From: Leminorella richardii
GTDB taxonomy: Bacteria > Pseudomonadota > Gammaproteobacteria > Enterobacterales > Enterobacteriaceae
NCBI RefSeq assembly: GCF_900478135.1
Contig: NZ_LS483470.1
Location: forward strand, 336,001 to 400,000
Length of the DNA: 64,000 nt
Direction: 5' to 3'
The notes beneath the pieces were generated by a model. It was not told the DNA's origin, searched no databases, and saw only the letters and a list, made by a program, of their open reading frames with translations. Of the stretch, positions 34,316 to 43,414 are shown piece by piece. Within the stretch, counting starts at the first letter, position 1. Each line of letters opens with the position of its first letter. The position numbers and the translations under genes are program-made.

Positions 34316-34614
34316 TCCGTGAAGAACGCCTGCTGAAAGTCCTGCGCGCACCACACGTTTCTGAAAAAGCCTCTGGCGCAATGGAAAAGCACAATACTAT
34401 CGTGCTGAAAGTTGCTAAAGATGCGACAAAAGCGGAAGTGAAAGCTGCCGTTCAGAAGCTGTTCGAGGTTGAAGTCAATGACGTTCGCACTCTGATCGTT
34501 AAGGGTAAAGTGAAGCGTCATGGTCAGCGTGTTGGTCGTCGTAGCGACTGGAAAAAAGCTTACGTCACGCTAAAAGAAGGCCAGAATCTGGACTTCATTG
34601 GCGGCGCAGAGTAA
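34312..34614 (+). CDS. rplW: 50S ribosomal protein L23
   Basis: A 100-aa protein at the tunnel exit and docking site for trigger factor and SRP. The Glu-18 that contacts trigger factor is present (APHVSEKASG). It is translationally coupled to rplD. Confidence 0.99.
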   Translation: MIREERLLKVLRAPHVSEKASGAMEKHNTIVLKVAKDATKAEVKAAVQKLFEVEVNDVRTLIVKGKVKRHGQRVGRRSDWKKAYVTLKEGQNLDFIGGAE

Positions 34615-34632
34615 GCGGAGGATTGAAATACC

Positions 34633-35457
34633 ATGGCAATTGTTAAGTGTAAGCCAACGTCTCCGGGCCGTCGCCACGTCGTTAAAGTGGTTAACCCTGA
34701 GCTGCACAAGGGCAAACCTTATGCCCCATTGCTGGAAAAGAACAGCAAATCAGGTGGTCGTAATAACAATGGCCGTATCACCACGCGCCACATTGGTGGT
34801 GGTCACAAACAGCACTATCGTCTCGTTGACTTCAAGCGTAACAAAGACGGTATCCCTGCTGTTGTTGAGCGGCTGGAATACGATCCGAACCGTTCCGCGA
34901 ATATCGCGCTGGTTCTGTATAAAGACGGTGAACGCCGTTATATTCTTGCGCCCAAAGGCCTGAAAGCCGGTGACCAGATCCAGTCTGGTGTTGATGCTGC
35001 CATTAAAGTAGGCAACTGCCTGCCAATGCGTAACATCCCCGTTGGTTCTACGGTTCACAACGTTGAAATGAAACCAGGTAAAGGCGGCCAGATGGCTCGC
35101 TCAGCCGGTGGTTACGTTCAAATCGTTGCCCGTGATGGTTCTTACGTCACGATCCGCCTTCGCTCCGGCGAAATGCGCAAAGTGTTAGCCGAGTGCCGCG
35201 CCACCTTAGGTGAAGTGGGTAACTCTGAGCACATGCTGCGCGTACTGGGTAAAGCTGGCGCTAGCCGCTGGCGTGGTATTCGTCCGACCGTTCGCGGTAC
35301 GGCGATGAACCCAGTAGACCACCCGCACGGTGGTGGTGAAGGTCGTAACTTTGGTAAGCACCCGGTTACTCCGTGGGGCGTTCAGACCAAAGGTAAGAAG
35401 ACTCGTAGCAACAAGCGTACCGATCAATACATCGTACGTCGCCGTAGTAAAAAATAA
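34633..35457 (+). CDS. rplB: 50S ribosomal protein L2
   Basis: A 274-aa protein essential for subunit association and peptidyl transfer. The conserved C-terminal VDHPHGGGEGRNFGKHP, with the His near the active centre, and the basic tail are present. It is spaced 18 bases from rplW. Confidence 0.99.
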   Translation: MAIVKCKPTSPGRRHVVKVVNPELHKGKPYAPLLEKNSKSGGRNNNGRITTRHIGGGHKQHYRLVDFKRNKDGIPAVVERLEYDPNRSANIALVLYKDGERRYILAPKGLKAGDQIQSGVDAAIKVGNCLPMRNIPVGSTVHNVEMKPGKGGQMARSAGGYVQIVARDGSYVTIRLRSGEMRKVLAECRATLGEVGNSEHMLRVLGKAGASRWRGIRPTVRGTAMNPVDHPHGGGEGRNFGKHPVTPWGVQTKGKKTRSNKRTDQYIVRRRSKK

Positions 35458-35471
35458 TTAGAGGATAAGCC

Positions 35472-35750
35472 ATGCCACGTTCTCTCAAGAAAGGTCCATT
35501 TATTGACCTGCACTTGCTGAAGAAGGTAGAGAAAGCGGTGGAAAGCGGAGACAAAAAGCCTGTTAAGACTTGGTCCCGTCGTTCAACGATCTTTCCAAAT
35601 ATGATCGGTTTGACCATCGCTGTCCATAATGGTCGTCAGCACGTACCAGTCTTTGTTTCCGATGAAATGGTCGGTCACAAGCTGGGCGAATTCGCGCCGA
35701 CTCGTACTTATCGCGGCCACGCGGCTGATAAAAAAGCCAAGAAGAAATAA
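35472..35750 (+). CDS. rpsS: 30S ribosomal protein S19
   Basis: A 92-aa 30S head protein that pairs with S13 and contacts the A site. Conserved PRSLKKGPFID and GHKLGEFAPTRTYRGH. Shine-Dalgarno GAGGAT. Confidence 0.99.
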   Translation: MPRSLKKGPFIDLHLLKKVEKAVESGDKKPVKTWSRRSTIFPNMIGLTIAVHNGRQHVPVFVSDEMVGHKLGEFAPTRTYRGHAADKKAKKK

Positions 35751-35763
35751 GTAGGAGGAAGAG

Positions 35764-36096
35764 ATGGAAACTATCGCTAAACATCGCCACGCTCGTTCTT
35801 CTGCACAGAAGGTCCGCCTTGTTGCTGACCTGATTCGCGGTAAGAAAGTGTCGCAAGCTCTGGAAATTTTAACCTACACCAACAAGAAAGCTGCTGAGTT
35901 GGTTAAAAAAGTACTTGAGTCTGCCATTGCAAACGCAGAACACAACGATGGCGCTGACATCGACGATCTGAAAGTCGCTAAGATTTTCGTCGACGAAGGT
36001 CCAAGCATGAAGCGTATTATGCCTCGTGCAAAAGGCCGTGCAGATCGCATTCTGAAGCGCACCAGCCACATCACTGTGGTTGTGTCCGATCGCTGA
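35764..36096 (+). CDS. rplV: 50S ribosomal protein L22
   Basis: A 110-aa protein whose beta-hairpin (MKRIMPRAKGRADRI, about residues 82-96) lines the exit tunnel. The MKR segment deleted in some macrolide-resistant mutants is intact. Spaced 13 bases from rpsS with AGGAGG. Confidence 0.99.
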   Translation: METIAKHRHARSSAQKVRLVADLIRGKKVSQALEILTYTNKKAAELVKKVLESAIANAEHNDGADIDDLKVAKIFVDEGPSMKRIMPRAKGRADRILKRTSHITVVVSDR

Positions 36097-36113
36097 GACT
36101 CTGGAGAATAGCA

Positions 36114-36815
36114 ATGGGTCAGAAAGTACATCCGAATGGTATTCGACTGGGTATTGTAAAACCTTGGAACTCTACCTGGTACGCAAATACCAAAGAATTC
36201 GCTGATAACCTGGACAGCGATTTTAAAGTTCGCCAGTTCTTGAACAAAGAGCTGGAGAAGGCTTCCGTTTCTCGTATCGTTATCGAGCGCCCAGCCAAGA
36301 GCATCCGTGTGACTATTCACACTGCTCGTCCGGGCATCGTTATCGGCAAGAAAGGGGAAGATGTAGAAAAGCTGCGCAACGCGGTGGCGACTATCGCCGG
36401 CGTGCCTGCGCAAATCAATATCGCCGAAGTGCGTAAACCTGAACTGGACGCGAAGCTGGTTGCTGATAGCATCACTTCTCAGCTTGAGCGTCGTGTGATG
36501 TTCCGTCGCGCGATGAAGCGTGCCGTTCAGAACGCAATGCGTATTGGCGCTAAAGGTATCAAAGTGGAAGTCAGTGGCCGTCTAGGCGGTGCTGAGATCG
36601 CGCGTACCGAATGGTACCGTGAAGGTCGTGTTCCGTTGCACACTCTGCGTGCGGATATCGATTACAACACTTCTGAAGCGCACACCACTTATGGTGTAAT
36701 CGGCGTTAAAGTGTGGATCTTCAAAGGTGAGATCTTGGGTGGTATGGCTGCCGTTGAACAACCGGAAAAACCGGCTGCTCAACCGAAAAAGCAGCAGCGT
36801 AAAGGCCGTAAATAA
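36114..36815 (+). CDS. rpsC: 30S ribosomal protein S3
   Basis: A 233-aa protein at the mRNA entry channel. The KH domain (about residues 38-106) has GIVIGKKGED, and the helicase-associated basic residues are in RRVMFRRAMKRAVQ (Arg-131, Arg-132, Lys-135 region). The Lys/Gln-rich tail (PKKQQRKGRK) is usual. Confidence 0.99.
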   Translation: MGQKVHPNGIRLGIVKPWNSTWYANTKEFADNLDSDFKVRQFLNKELEKASVSRIVIERPAKSIRVTIHTARPGIVIGKKGEDVEKLRNAVATIAGVPAQINIAEVRKPELDAKLVADSITSQLERRVMFRRAMKRAVQNAMRIGAKGIKVEVSGRLGGAEIARTEWYREGRVPLHTLRADIDYNTSEAHTTYGVIGVKVWIFKGEILGGMAAVEQPEKPAAQPKKQQRKGRK

Positions 36816-36827
36816 GGAGCGTCGCTG

Positions 36828-37238
36828 ATGTTACAACCAAAGCGTACAAAATTCCGTAAAGTGCACAAAGGCCGCAACCGTGGTCTGGCTGCCGGCGCGG
36901 ATGTGAGCTTCGGCACTTTCGGTCTGAAAGCTGTTGGCCGCGGTCGTCTGACTGCTCGCCAAATCGAGGCGGCACGTCGTGCCATGACACGTGCAGTTAA
37001 GCGTCAAGGTAAGATCTGGATTCGTGTATTCCCAGACAAACCAATCACTGAAAAGCCGCTTGAAGTTCGTATGGGTAAAGGTAAGGGTAACGTAGAATAC
37101 TGGGTAGCCCTTATCCAGCCGGGCAAAGTCCTGTATGAAATGGACGGCGTTCCGGAAGAAGTCGCCCGCGAAGCGTTCAAGCTGGCAGCAGCAAAACTGC
37201 CGATTAAAACCACCTTTGTAACTAAGACGGTGATGTAA
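36828..37238 (+). CDS. rplP: 50S ribosomal protein L16
   Basis: A 136-aa protein binding near the A-site tRNA elbow. The segment EVRMGKGKGNVEYW contains the Arg hydroxylated by YcfD/RoxA in E. coli. Its stop shares one base with the rpmC start (TAATG). Confidence 0.99.
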   Translation: MLQPKRTKFRKVHKGRNRGLAAGADVSFGTFGLKAVGRGRLTARQIEAARRAMTRAVKRQGKIWIRVFPDKPITEKPLEVRMGKGKGNVEYWVALIQPGKVLYEMDGVPEEVAREAFKLAAAKLPIKTTFVTKTVM

Positions 37239-37429
37239 TGAAAGCAAAAGAGCTGCGTGAAAAAAGTGTTGAAGAGCTGAACACTGAGCTGCTGAACCTG
37301 CTGCGTGAACAGTTTAATCTGCGCATGCAAGCGGCAAGCGGCCAGCTGCAACAGTCTCACCTGTTGAAGCAAGTGCGTCGTAACGTTGCACGTGTGAAAA
37401 CTTTACTGAACGAGAAGGCGGGTGCGTAA
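37238..37429 (+). CDS. rpmC: 50S ribosomal protein L29
   Basis: A 63-aa two-helix protein at the tunnel exit. Conserved MKAKELREKSVEEL and NLRMQAASGQL. It overlaps both rplP and rpsQ by one base. Confidence 0.99.
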   Translation: MKAKELREKSVEELNTELLNLLREQFNLRMQAASGQLQQSHLLKQVRRNVARVKTLLNEKAGA

Positions 37430-37683
37430 TGACTGATAAAATCCGTACTCTGCAAGGTCGTGTTGTTAGCGACAAGATGGAGAAATCCCTTGTTGTAGCG
37501 ATTGAGCGTATGGTGAAGCACCCGGTATATGGTAAGTTCATCAAACGTACGACCAAGCTGCACGTACATGACGAGAACAATGAATGTGGAATCGGCGATC
37601 TGGTGGAAATCACTGAATGCCGTCCACTGTCTAAGACTAAGTCTTGGACGCTTGTTCGAGTTGTAGAGAAAGCGGTTCTGTAA
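37429..37683 (+). CDS. rpsQ: 30S ribosomal protein S17
   Basis: An 84-aa early-assembly OB-fold protein of the 30S body (LQGRVVSDKMEKSLVVAIER). It is the last gene of the S10 operon; a terminator follows 23 bases later. Confidence 0.99.
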   Translation: MTDKIRTLQGRVVSDKMEKSLVVAIERMVKHPVYGKFIKRTTKLHVHDENNECGIGDLVEITECRPLSKTKSWTLVRVVEKAVL

Positions 37684-37706
37684 TAAGGTACTGCTTTCCA
37701 TATAAG

Positions 37707-37740
37707 ATAAACGGCTCATTCACTGGGCCGTTTATTTTTT
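37707..37740 (+). terminator. S10 operon terminator
   Basis: The stem ATAAACGGC / GCCGTTTAT with an 11-base loop and a six-T run to 37740. Confidence 0.92.
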
Positions 37741-37764
37741 CTACCCAACGTCAGTAAGCGGTGG

Positions 37765-37770
37765 TATAAT
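37765..37770 (+). promoter_or_regulatory. spc operon promoter -10 with GC-rich discriminator
   Basis: A perfect TATAAT is followed by the GC-rich discriminator GCCGCGCCC, the arrangement associated with stringent (ppGpp/DksA) control of ribosomal promoters. The -35 is weak. The layout matches the E. coli spc promoter and gives a leader of about 70 bases before rplN. Confidence 0.85.
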
Positions 37771-37845
37771 GCCGCGCCCTGATGTATGGGGGATTCTAAA
37801 CGACCCGTGAGGGTCCTAAGTAGTTGACATTAGCGGAGCACTAAG

Positions 37846-38217
37846 ATGATCCAAGAACAGACTATGCTGACCGTCGCTGACAACTCCGGCGCGCGTAGCG
37901 TAATGTGTATCAAGGTTCTGGGTGGATCGCACCGTCGCTACGCTGGCGTGGGCGACATCATTAAAATTACCATCAAGGAAGCAATTCCTCGCGGTAAGGT
38001 TAAAAAAGGTGATGTCCTCAAGGCGGTAGTGGTGCGCACCAGAAAGGGTGTTCGTCGCCCTGACGGATCTGTCGTTCGCTTCGATCGCAATGCTTGTGTG
38101 TTGTTAAACAACAACAGCGAGCAGCCGATCGGTACGCGTATTTTCGGGCCGGTGACTCGTGAACTTCGTTCTGAAAAGTTCATGAAAATCATCTCATTAG
38201 CGCCAGAAGTACTGTAA
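37846..38217 (+). CDS. rplN: 50S ribosomal protein L14
   Basis: A 123-aa subunit-interface protein (MIQEQTMLTVADNSGAR), first gene of the spc operon. It forms the binding site for the silencing factor RsfS in other bacteria. Confidence 0.99.
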   Translation: MIQEQTMLTVADNSGARSVMCIKVLGGSHRRYAGVGDIIKITIKEAIPRGKVKKGDVLKAVVVRTRKGVRRPDGSVVRFDRNACVLLNNNSEQPIGTRIFGPVTRELRSEKFMKIISLAPEVL

Positions 38218-38227
38218 GGAGCGAACT

Positions 38228-38542
38228 ATGGCAGCGAAAATCCGTCGTGATGACGAAGTTATCGTGTTAACCGGTAAAGATAAAGGTAAGCGCGGTAAAG
38301 TTAAGAGTGTCCTGTCTTCCAGTAAGATTGTTGTTGAAGGCATTAACCTGGTTAAGAAACATCAGAAGCCGGTTCCGGCCCTGAACCAACCAGGTGGCAT
38401 CGTTGAAAAAGAAGCCGCTATTCAGGTTTCCAACGTTGCGATCTACAACGCATCTACCGGCAAGGCTGACCGTGTAGGCTTTCGTTTTGAAGACGGCAAA
38501 AAAGTCCGTTTCTTCAAATCTAATAGCGAAACTATTAAGTAA
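38228..38542 (+). CDS. rplX: 50S ribosomal protein L24
   Basis: A 104-aa assembly initiator with the KOW motif DEVIVLTGKDKGKRGKVK near the N-terminus. Spaced 10 bases from rplN with AAGGAG. Confidence 0.99.
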   Translation: MAAKIRRDDEVIVLTGKDKGKRGKVKSVLSSSKIVVEGINLVKKHQKPVPALNQPGGIVEKEAAIQVSNVAIYNASTGKADRVGFRFEDGKKVRFFKSNSETIK

Positions 38543-38557
38543 TTTGGAGTAGTTACG

Positions 38558-39097
38558 ATGGCGAAACTGCATGATTACTACAAAGAACAGGTAGTAAATA
38601 AACTGGTAGAACAGTTTGGCTACAAATCTGTCATGCAAGTCCCTCGGGTCGAGAAGATTACCCTCAACATGGGTGTTGGTGAAGCAATCACTGATAAGAA
38701 ACTGCTGGATAACGCAGCAGCTGACTTGACAGCGATTTCCGGTCAAAAGCCGCTTGTCACCAAAGCCCGTAAGTCCGTTGCAGGCTTCAAAATCCGTCAA
38801 GGGTATCCGATCGGCTGTAAAGTGACCCTGCGTGGCGAACGTATGTGGGAGTTCTTAGAGCGCCTGATCTCTATTGCTGTACCTCGTATCCGTGACTTTC
38901 GTGGTTTAAACACCAAGTCATTCGACGGCCGTGGTAACTACAGCATGGGCGTGCGTGAGCAGATCATCTTCCCAGAAATCGACTATGACAAAGTCGACCG
39001 TGTACGTGGTTTGGATATTACCATCACCACTTCCGCGAAATCTGACGAAGAAGGCCGCGCTCTGCTGGCTGCCTTTAACTTCCCGTTCCGCAAGTAA
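38558..39097 (+). CDS. rplE: 50S ribosomal protein L5
   Basis: A 179-aa 5S rRNA-binding protein. In E. coli, S8 represses the operon by binding mRNA around the start of this gene; the equivalent stretch here is about 38543-38600, although I did not fold it. Conserved KITLNMGVGEAITDK and RGLDITITTSAKSDEEGRAL. Confidence 0.99.
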   Translation: MAKLHDYYKEQVVNKLVEQFGYKSVMQVPRVEKITLNMGVGEAITDKKLLDNAAADLTAISGQKPLVTKARKSVAGFKIRQGYPIGCKVTLRGERMWEFLERLISIAVPRIRDFRGLNTKSFDGRGNYSMGVREQIIFPEIDYDKVDRVRGLDITITTSAKSDEEGRALLAAFNFPFRK

Positions 39098-39111
39098 GGT
39101 AGGGTTGACTC

Positions 39112-39417
39112 ATGGCTAAGCAATCAATGAAAGCACGCGAAGTTAAGCGTGTAAAATTAGCTGACAAGTTCTTTGCAAAGCGCTTAGAGCTGAAAGCAAT
39201 TATCTCTGATGTGAACGCATCTGACGAAGATCGTTGGAATGCAGTGCTCAAGCTGCAAACGCTTCCTCGTGATTCCAGCCCAAGCCGTCAACGTAACCGT
39301 TGCCGTCAGACAGGTCGTCCTCACGGCGTCCTGCGTAAGTTTGGGTTAAGCCGTATTAAGGTCCGTGAAGCCGCTATGCGCGGTGAAATCCCGGGTCTGA
39401 AAAAGGCCAGCTGGTAA
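39112..39417 (+). CDS. rpsN: 30S ribosomal protein S14
   Basis: A 101-aa S14 of the long zinc-free type. The C-terminal region NRCRQTGRPHGVLRKFGLSR lacks the paired CxxC motifs of the zinc form. Confidence 0.99.
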   Translation: MAKQSMKAREVKRVKLADKFFAKRLELKAIISDVNASDEDRWNAVLKLQTLPRDSSPSRQRNRCRQTGRPHGVLRKFGLSRIKVREAAMRGEIPGLKKASW

Positions 39418-39448
39418 TTCAACCATTGAATCACGGGAGTAAAGACAG

Positions 39449-39841
39449 ATGAGCATGCAAGATCCGATCGCGGATATGCTGACCCGTATTAGAAACGGTC
39501 AGGCCGCGAACAAAGTTGCGGTCACAATGCCTTCCTCCAAGCTTAAAGTGGCTATTGCCAACGTGCTGAAGGAAGAAGGCTATATCGAAGAATACAAAGT
39601 TGTAGGCGACACCAAGCCCGAACTGGAACTGGTACTTAAGTACTTCCAGGGCGCGCCGGTCGTAGAAAGCATCCAGCGTGTAAGCCGCCCTGGTCTGCGC
39701 ATCTATAAAAGAAAAGATGAGCTACCAAAAGTTATGGCCGGTTTAGGTATTGCTGTTATTTCTACCTCTAAGGGTGTTATGACCGATCGTGCAGCTCGCC
39801 AGGCAGGTCTTGGTGGCGAGATTATCTGCTACGTAGCTTAA
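39449..39841 (+). CDS. rpsH: 30S ribosomal protein S8
   Basis: A 130-aa central-domain protein and the translational repressor of the spc operon. Conserved SMQDPIADMLTRIRNGQ and the C-terminal STSKGVMTDRAARQAGLGGE. Confidence 0.99.
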   Translation: MSMQDPIADMLTRIRNGQAANKVAVTMPSSKLKVAIANVLKEEGYIEEYKVVGDTKPELELVLKYFQGAPVVESIQRVSRPGLRIYKRKDELPKVMAGLGIAVISTSKGVMTDRAARQAGLGGEIICYVA

Positions 39842-39854
39842 TCAGGAGGAAAAA

Positions 39855-40388
39855 ATGTCTCGTGTTGCTAAAGCACCCGTCGTTATTCCTGCTGGTGTCG
39901 AGGTAAAACTCAACGGTCAGGCTATAACAATTAAGGGTAAAAACGGCGAGCTGTCACGTACAGTCCATGACGCCGTTGCAGTTAATCAGGATAACGGTGC
40001 GTTAACCTTCGCTCCTCGCGACGGTTTCGCTAACGGGTGGGCCCAAGCGGGTACCGCACGCGCTCTGATCAACGGCATGGTTGTCGGTGTTACTGAAGGC
40101 TTCACCAAGAAGCTACAGCTGGTAGGCGTAGGCTACCGTGCGGCAATTAAGGGTAATGCAGTAAGCCTGTCTTTAGGCTTCTCTCACCCTGTTGAGCACG
40201 CTCTGCCTGCAGGCATCACTGCCGAATGTCCAAGCCAAACTGAAATCGTACTGAAAGGTGCTGATAAGCAGTTAATTGGTCAGGTCGCTGCAGATTTGCG
40301 TGCCTACCGTCGTCCTGAGCCTTACAAAGGCAAGGGTGTCCGTTACGCCGACGAAGTCGTGCGTACCAAAGAGGCTAAGAAGAAGTAA
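39855..40388 (+). CDS. rplF: 50S ribosomal protein L6
   Basis: A 177-aa protein near the factor-binding site. Its C-terminal signature YRRPEPYKGKGVRYADE is intact. CAGGAGG precedes the ATG. Confidence 0.99.
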   Translation: MSRVAKAPVVIPAGVEVKLNGQAITIKGKNGELSRTVHDAVAVNQDNGALTFAPRDGFANGWAQAGTARALINGMVVGVTEGFTKKLQLVGVGYRAAIKGNAVSLSLGFSHPVEHALPAGITAECPSQTEIVLKGADKQLIGQVAADLRAYRRPEPYKGKGVRYADEVVRTKEAKKK

Positions 40389-40397
40389 GGTAACACT

Positions 40398-40751
40398 ATG
40401 GATAAGAAAGCAGCTCGTATCCGTCGTGCGACCCGCGCACGTCGTAAGATTAAAGAACTGTGTGCGACTCGCCTGGTGGTTCACCGTACTCCGCGCCACA
40501 TTTACGCACAGGTTATCGCACCGAACGGTTCTGAAGTTCTGGTTGCAGCCTCTACCGTAGAGAAGGCGATTGCAGAGCAAGTGAAATATACCGGAAACAA
40601 AGACGCTGCCGCCGCAGTAGGTAAAGCTATTGCTGAGCGCGCGCTGGCCAAAGAGATCACTAAGGTGTCCTTTGACCGTTCTGGTTTCCAATATCATGGT
40701 CGAGTCCAGGCGCTGGCAGATGCTGCCCGCGAAGCTGGCCTTCAGTTCTAA
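40398..40751 (+). CDS. rplR: 50S ribosomal protein L18
   Basis: A 117-aa 5S rRNA-binding protein (KKAARIRRATRARRKIKEL; C-terminal FDRSGFQYHGRVQALADAAR). Spaced 9 bases from rplF. Confidence 0.99.
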   Translation: MDKKAARIRRATRARRKIKELCATRLVVHRTPRHIYAQVIAPNGSEVLVAASTVEKAIAEQVKYTGNKDAAAAVGKAIAERALAKEITKVSFDRSGFQYHGRVQALADAAREAGLQF

Positions 40752-40765
40752 GGTAGAGGTGTAAG

Positions 40766-41266
40766 ATGTCTCACATCGAAAAACAGGCTGGTGAACTGCA
40801 GGAAAAGCTGATCGCGGTAAATCGCGTATCTAAAACCGTTAAGGGTGGCCGTATTTTTAGCTTCACCGCACTGACTGTAGTGGGTGATGGCAACGGGCGC
40901 GTAGGTTTTGGTTACGGTAAAGCGCGTGAAGTTCCAGCAGCGATCCAGAAGGCGATGGAAAAAGCCCGTCGCAATATGATCAATGTTGCTCTGAACAGCG
41001 GTACCCTGCAGCACCCAGTTAAGGGTGTTCACACAGGTTCTCGCGTGTTCATGCAGCCAGCATTTGAAGGTACCGGTATTATCGCCGGCGGTGCAATGCG
41101 CGCCGTTCTGGAAGTCGCCGGAGTACGTAACGTATTGGCTAAGGCCTATGGTTCTACTAACCCGATTAACGTGGTTCGTGCAACTATGGACGCCTTGGAA
41201 AATATGAAGTCTCCTGAGATGGTTGCTGCCAAGCGTGGTAAAGCCATCGAAGACATTCTGGGGTAA
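40766..41266 (+). CDS. rpsE: 30S ribosomal protein S5
   Basis: A 166-aa fidelity protein. The N-terminal loop linked to spectinomycin resistance (VNRVSKTVKGGRIFSF, about residues 18-33) is wild-type in appearance. The S5 domain VGDGNGRVGFGYGKA follows. Confidence 0.99.
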   Translation: MSHIEKQAGELQEKLIAVNRVSKTVKGGRIFSFTALTVVGDGNGRVGFGYGKAREVPAAIQKAMEKARRNMINVALNSGTLQHPVKGVHTGSRVFMQPAFEGTGIIAGGAMRAVLEVAGVRNVLAKAYGSTNPINVVRATMDALENMKSPEMVAAKRGKAIEDILG

Positions 41267-41272
41267 TCAGCA

Positions 41273-41452
41273 ATGGCAAAGACTATCAAAATTACTCAAG
41301 TTCGCAGCTCCATCGGCCGCCTGCCTAAGCATAAAGCTACGCTGGTTGGTTTAGGTCTGCGTCGTATCGGTCATACCGTTGAGCGCGAGGATACTCCTGC
41401 GGTTCGCGGAATGATCAACAGTATTTCCTATATGCTTAAAGTGGAGGAGTAA
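41273..41452 (+). CDS. rpmD: 50S ribosomal protein L30
   Basis: A 59-aa protein read directly from the sequence: it opens MAKTIKITQVRSSIGRLPKH and ends MLKVEE. It lies between rpsE (6-base gap) and rplO (3-base gap) in the standard order. Confidence 0.98.
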   Translation: MAKTIKITQVRSSIGRLPKHKATLVGLGLRRIGHTVEREDTPAVRGMINSISYMLKVEE

Positions 41453-41455
41453 GAG

Positions 41456-41890
41456 ATGCGTTTAAATACTCTGGCTCCGGGCGAAGGCTCAAAACACGCT
41501 CCTAAGCGCTTAGGTCGCGGTATCGGTTCTGGTCTGGGTAAAACCGGCGGTCGTGGTCACAAAGGTCAGAAGTCTCGTTCTGGCGGTGGCGTACGTCGTG
41601 GTTTTGAAGGCGGTCAGATGCCTTTATACCGTCGTTTACCGAAGTTCGGTTTTACTTCTCGTAAGGCGATGGTGACAGCAGAAGTTCGTCTGTCCGACCT
41701 GGCCCGCGTTGAAGGCGATGTGATCGACCTGAACGTGCTGAAAGCGGCTAACGTTATCGGCATCGAGATTGAGTTTGCGAAAGTAATGCTTTCCGGCGAA
41801 ATCAAGCGTCCGGTTACCGTTCGTGGTATGCGCGTATCGAAAGGCGCGCGCGCTGCGATTGAAGCCGCTGGCGGGAAAATTGAGGAATAA
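41456..41890 (+). CDS. rplO: 50S ribosomal protein L15
   Basis: A 144-aa late-assembly protein with the Gly/Arg-rich N-terminal extension (GRGIGSGLGKTGGRGHKGQ) that threads through 23S rRNA. Confidence 0.99.
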   Translation: MRLNTLAPGEGSKHAPKRLGRGIGSGLGKTGGRGHKGQKSRSGGGVRRGFEGGQMPLYRRLPKFGFTSRKAMVTAEVRLSDLARVEGDVIDLNVLKAANVIGIEIEFAKVMLSGEIKRPVTVRGMRVSKGARAAIEAAGGKIEE

Positions 41891-41897
41891 GTAGCAG

Positions 41898-43226
41898 ATG
41901 GCTAAGCAACCAGGATTAGATTTTCAAAGTGCGAAAGGCGGTATCGGCGAGCTGAAGCGCAGACTGTTGTTTGTGGTTGGTGCTTTGATCGTGTTCCGCA
42001 TCGGCTCTTTTATTCCGATCCCTGGTATTGACGCCACTGTGCTTGCCAAGTTACTCGAGCAGCAAAGAGGGACCATCATTGACATGTTTAACATGTTCTC
42101 TGGTGGCGCCCTCAGTCGTGCCTCTGTCTTTGCGCTGGGCATTATGCCGTACATCTCGGCCTCTATTATCGTACAGCTGTTGACTGTGGTTCATCCTAAG
42201 TTAGCAGAGTTGAAAAAAGAGGGCGAAACTGGTCGTCGCAAGATTAGCCAGTATACGCGTTACGGTACATTGGTTCTGGCCATATTCCAGTCTATCGGTA
42301 TTGCTACCGGTTTACCGAATATGGGGATGCCGGGCTTGGTGATTAATCCAGGCTTTGCATTTTACTTTACTGCGGTTGTGAGTCTGGTTACGGGAACCAT
42401 GTTCCTGATGTGGCTGGGTGAGCAGGTGACTGAACGGGGTATCGGTAACGGTATTTCGATCATCATTTTCGCCGGTATCGTAGCAGGGCTACCGCCTGCG
42501 ATTGGGCAGACTATCGAGGATGCTCGGCAGGGTGAGCTACATGTTCTTCTGCTACTGTTGATTGCCGTTTTAGTATTCGCGGTAACGTTCTTTGTTGTGT
42601 TTGTTGAGCGTGGTCAGCGTCGTATTGTCGTTAACTACGCTAAGCGCCAGCAGGGGCGTCGCGTATATGCAGCTCAGAGCACTCACTTACCGTTGAAAGT
42701 GAATATGGCGGGTGTTATTCCTGCAATCTTTGCTTCAAGTATCATTCTGTTCCCGGCAACTATTGCTTCGTGGTTCGGTGGTGGTACCGGTTGGAACTGG
42801 TTGACAACAATTTCTATGAATTTGCAACCTGGACAACCGCTTTATGTGTTACTCTATGCGGCCGCAATCATATTCTTCTGTTTCTTCTATACGGCGTTGG
42901 TCTTCAACCCTCGTGAAACAGCGGATAACCTGAAGAAGTCCGGTGCGTTTGTACCAGGGATTCGTCCGGGAGAGCAAACGGCTAAATACATAGATAAAGT
43001 GATGACGCGTCTGACTTTCGTTGGCGCCATGTACATTACCTTTATCTGCCTGATCCCGGAGTTCATGCGTGATGCGATGAAAGTACCCTTTAACTTTGGT
43101 GGTACTTCACTATTGATTGTCGTCGTCGTTATCATGGACTTTATGGCTCAAGTGCAAACTCTGATGATGTCTAGTCAGTATGAGTCTGCATTGAAGAAAG
43201 CAAACCTGAAAGGCTACGGCCGTTAA
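41898..43226 (+). CDS. secY: SecY, protein-conducting channel subunit
   Basis: The 442-aa core of the inner-membrane Sec translocon, with ten membrane segments. The plug region follows TM1 (FIPIPGIDATVLAKLL), and the basic cytosolic loop VERGQRRIVVNYAKRQQGRR and the C5 loop with RPGEQTAKYID bind SecA or the ribosome. It is encoded inside the spc operon, between rplO and rpmJ, as is usual. Confidence 0.99.
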   Translation: MAKQPGLDFQSAKGGIGELKRRLLFVVGALIVFRIGSFIPIPGIDATVLAKLLEQQRGTIIDMFNMFSGGALSRASVFALGIMPYISASIIVQLLTVVHPKLAELKKEGETGRRKISQYTRYGTLVLAIFQSIGIATGLPNMGMPGLVINPGFAFYFTAVVSLVTGTMFLMWLGEQVTERGIGNGISIIIFAGIVAGLPPAIGQTIEDARQGELHVLLLLLIAVLVFAVTFFVVFVERGQRRIVVNYAKRQQGRRVYAAQSTHLPLKVNMAGVIPAIFASSIILFPATIASWFGGGTGWNWLTTISMNLQPGQPLYVLLYAAAIIFFCFFYTALVFNPRETADNLKKSGAFVPGIRPGEQTAKYIDKVMTRLTFVGAMYITFICLIPEFMRDAMKVPFNFGGTSLLIVVVVIMDFMAQVQTLMMSSQYESALKKANLKGYGR

Positions 43227-43260
43227 TTCGGGCTAGCTTGAGAAGTTACGGAGAGTTAAA

Positions 43261-43374
43261 ATGAAAGTTCGTGCTTCCGTCAAGAAACTATGCCGCAACT
43301 GCAAAATCATTAAGCGCCACGGTATCGTGCGCGTGATTTGCGTTGAACCAAAGCATAAACAGCGTCAAGGCTGA
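43261..43374 (+). CDS. rpmJ: 50S ribosomal protein L36
   Basis: A 37-aa zinc-ribbon protein read directly from the sequence (MKVRASVKKLCRNCKIIKRH at the start, KHKQRQG at the end). Zinc ligands Cys-11, Cys-14, Cys-27 and His-32 are present. It is one residue shorter than E. coli L36 (VICVEPKH versus VICSAEPKH). GGAG precedes the ATG. Confidence 0.97.
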   Translation: MKVRASVKKLCRNCKIIKRHGIVRVICVEPKHKQRQG

Positions 43375-43414
43375 TTTTAGCTTTTGGTATTTTTTTCTTG
43401 CAAAGTATGGTTGA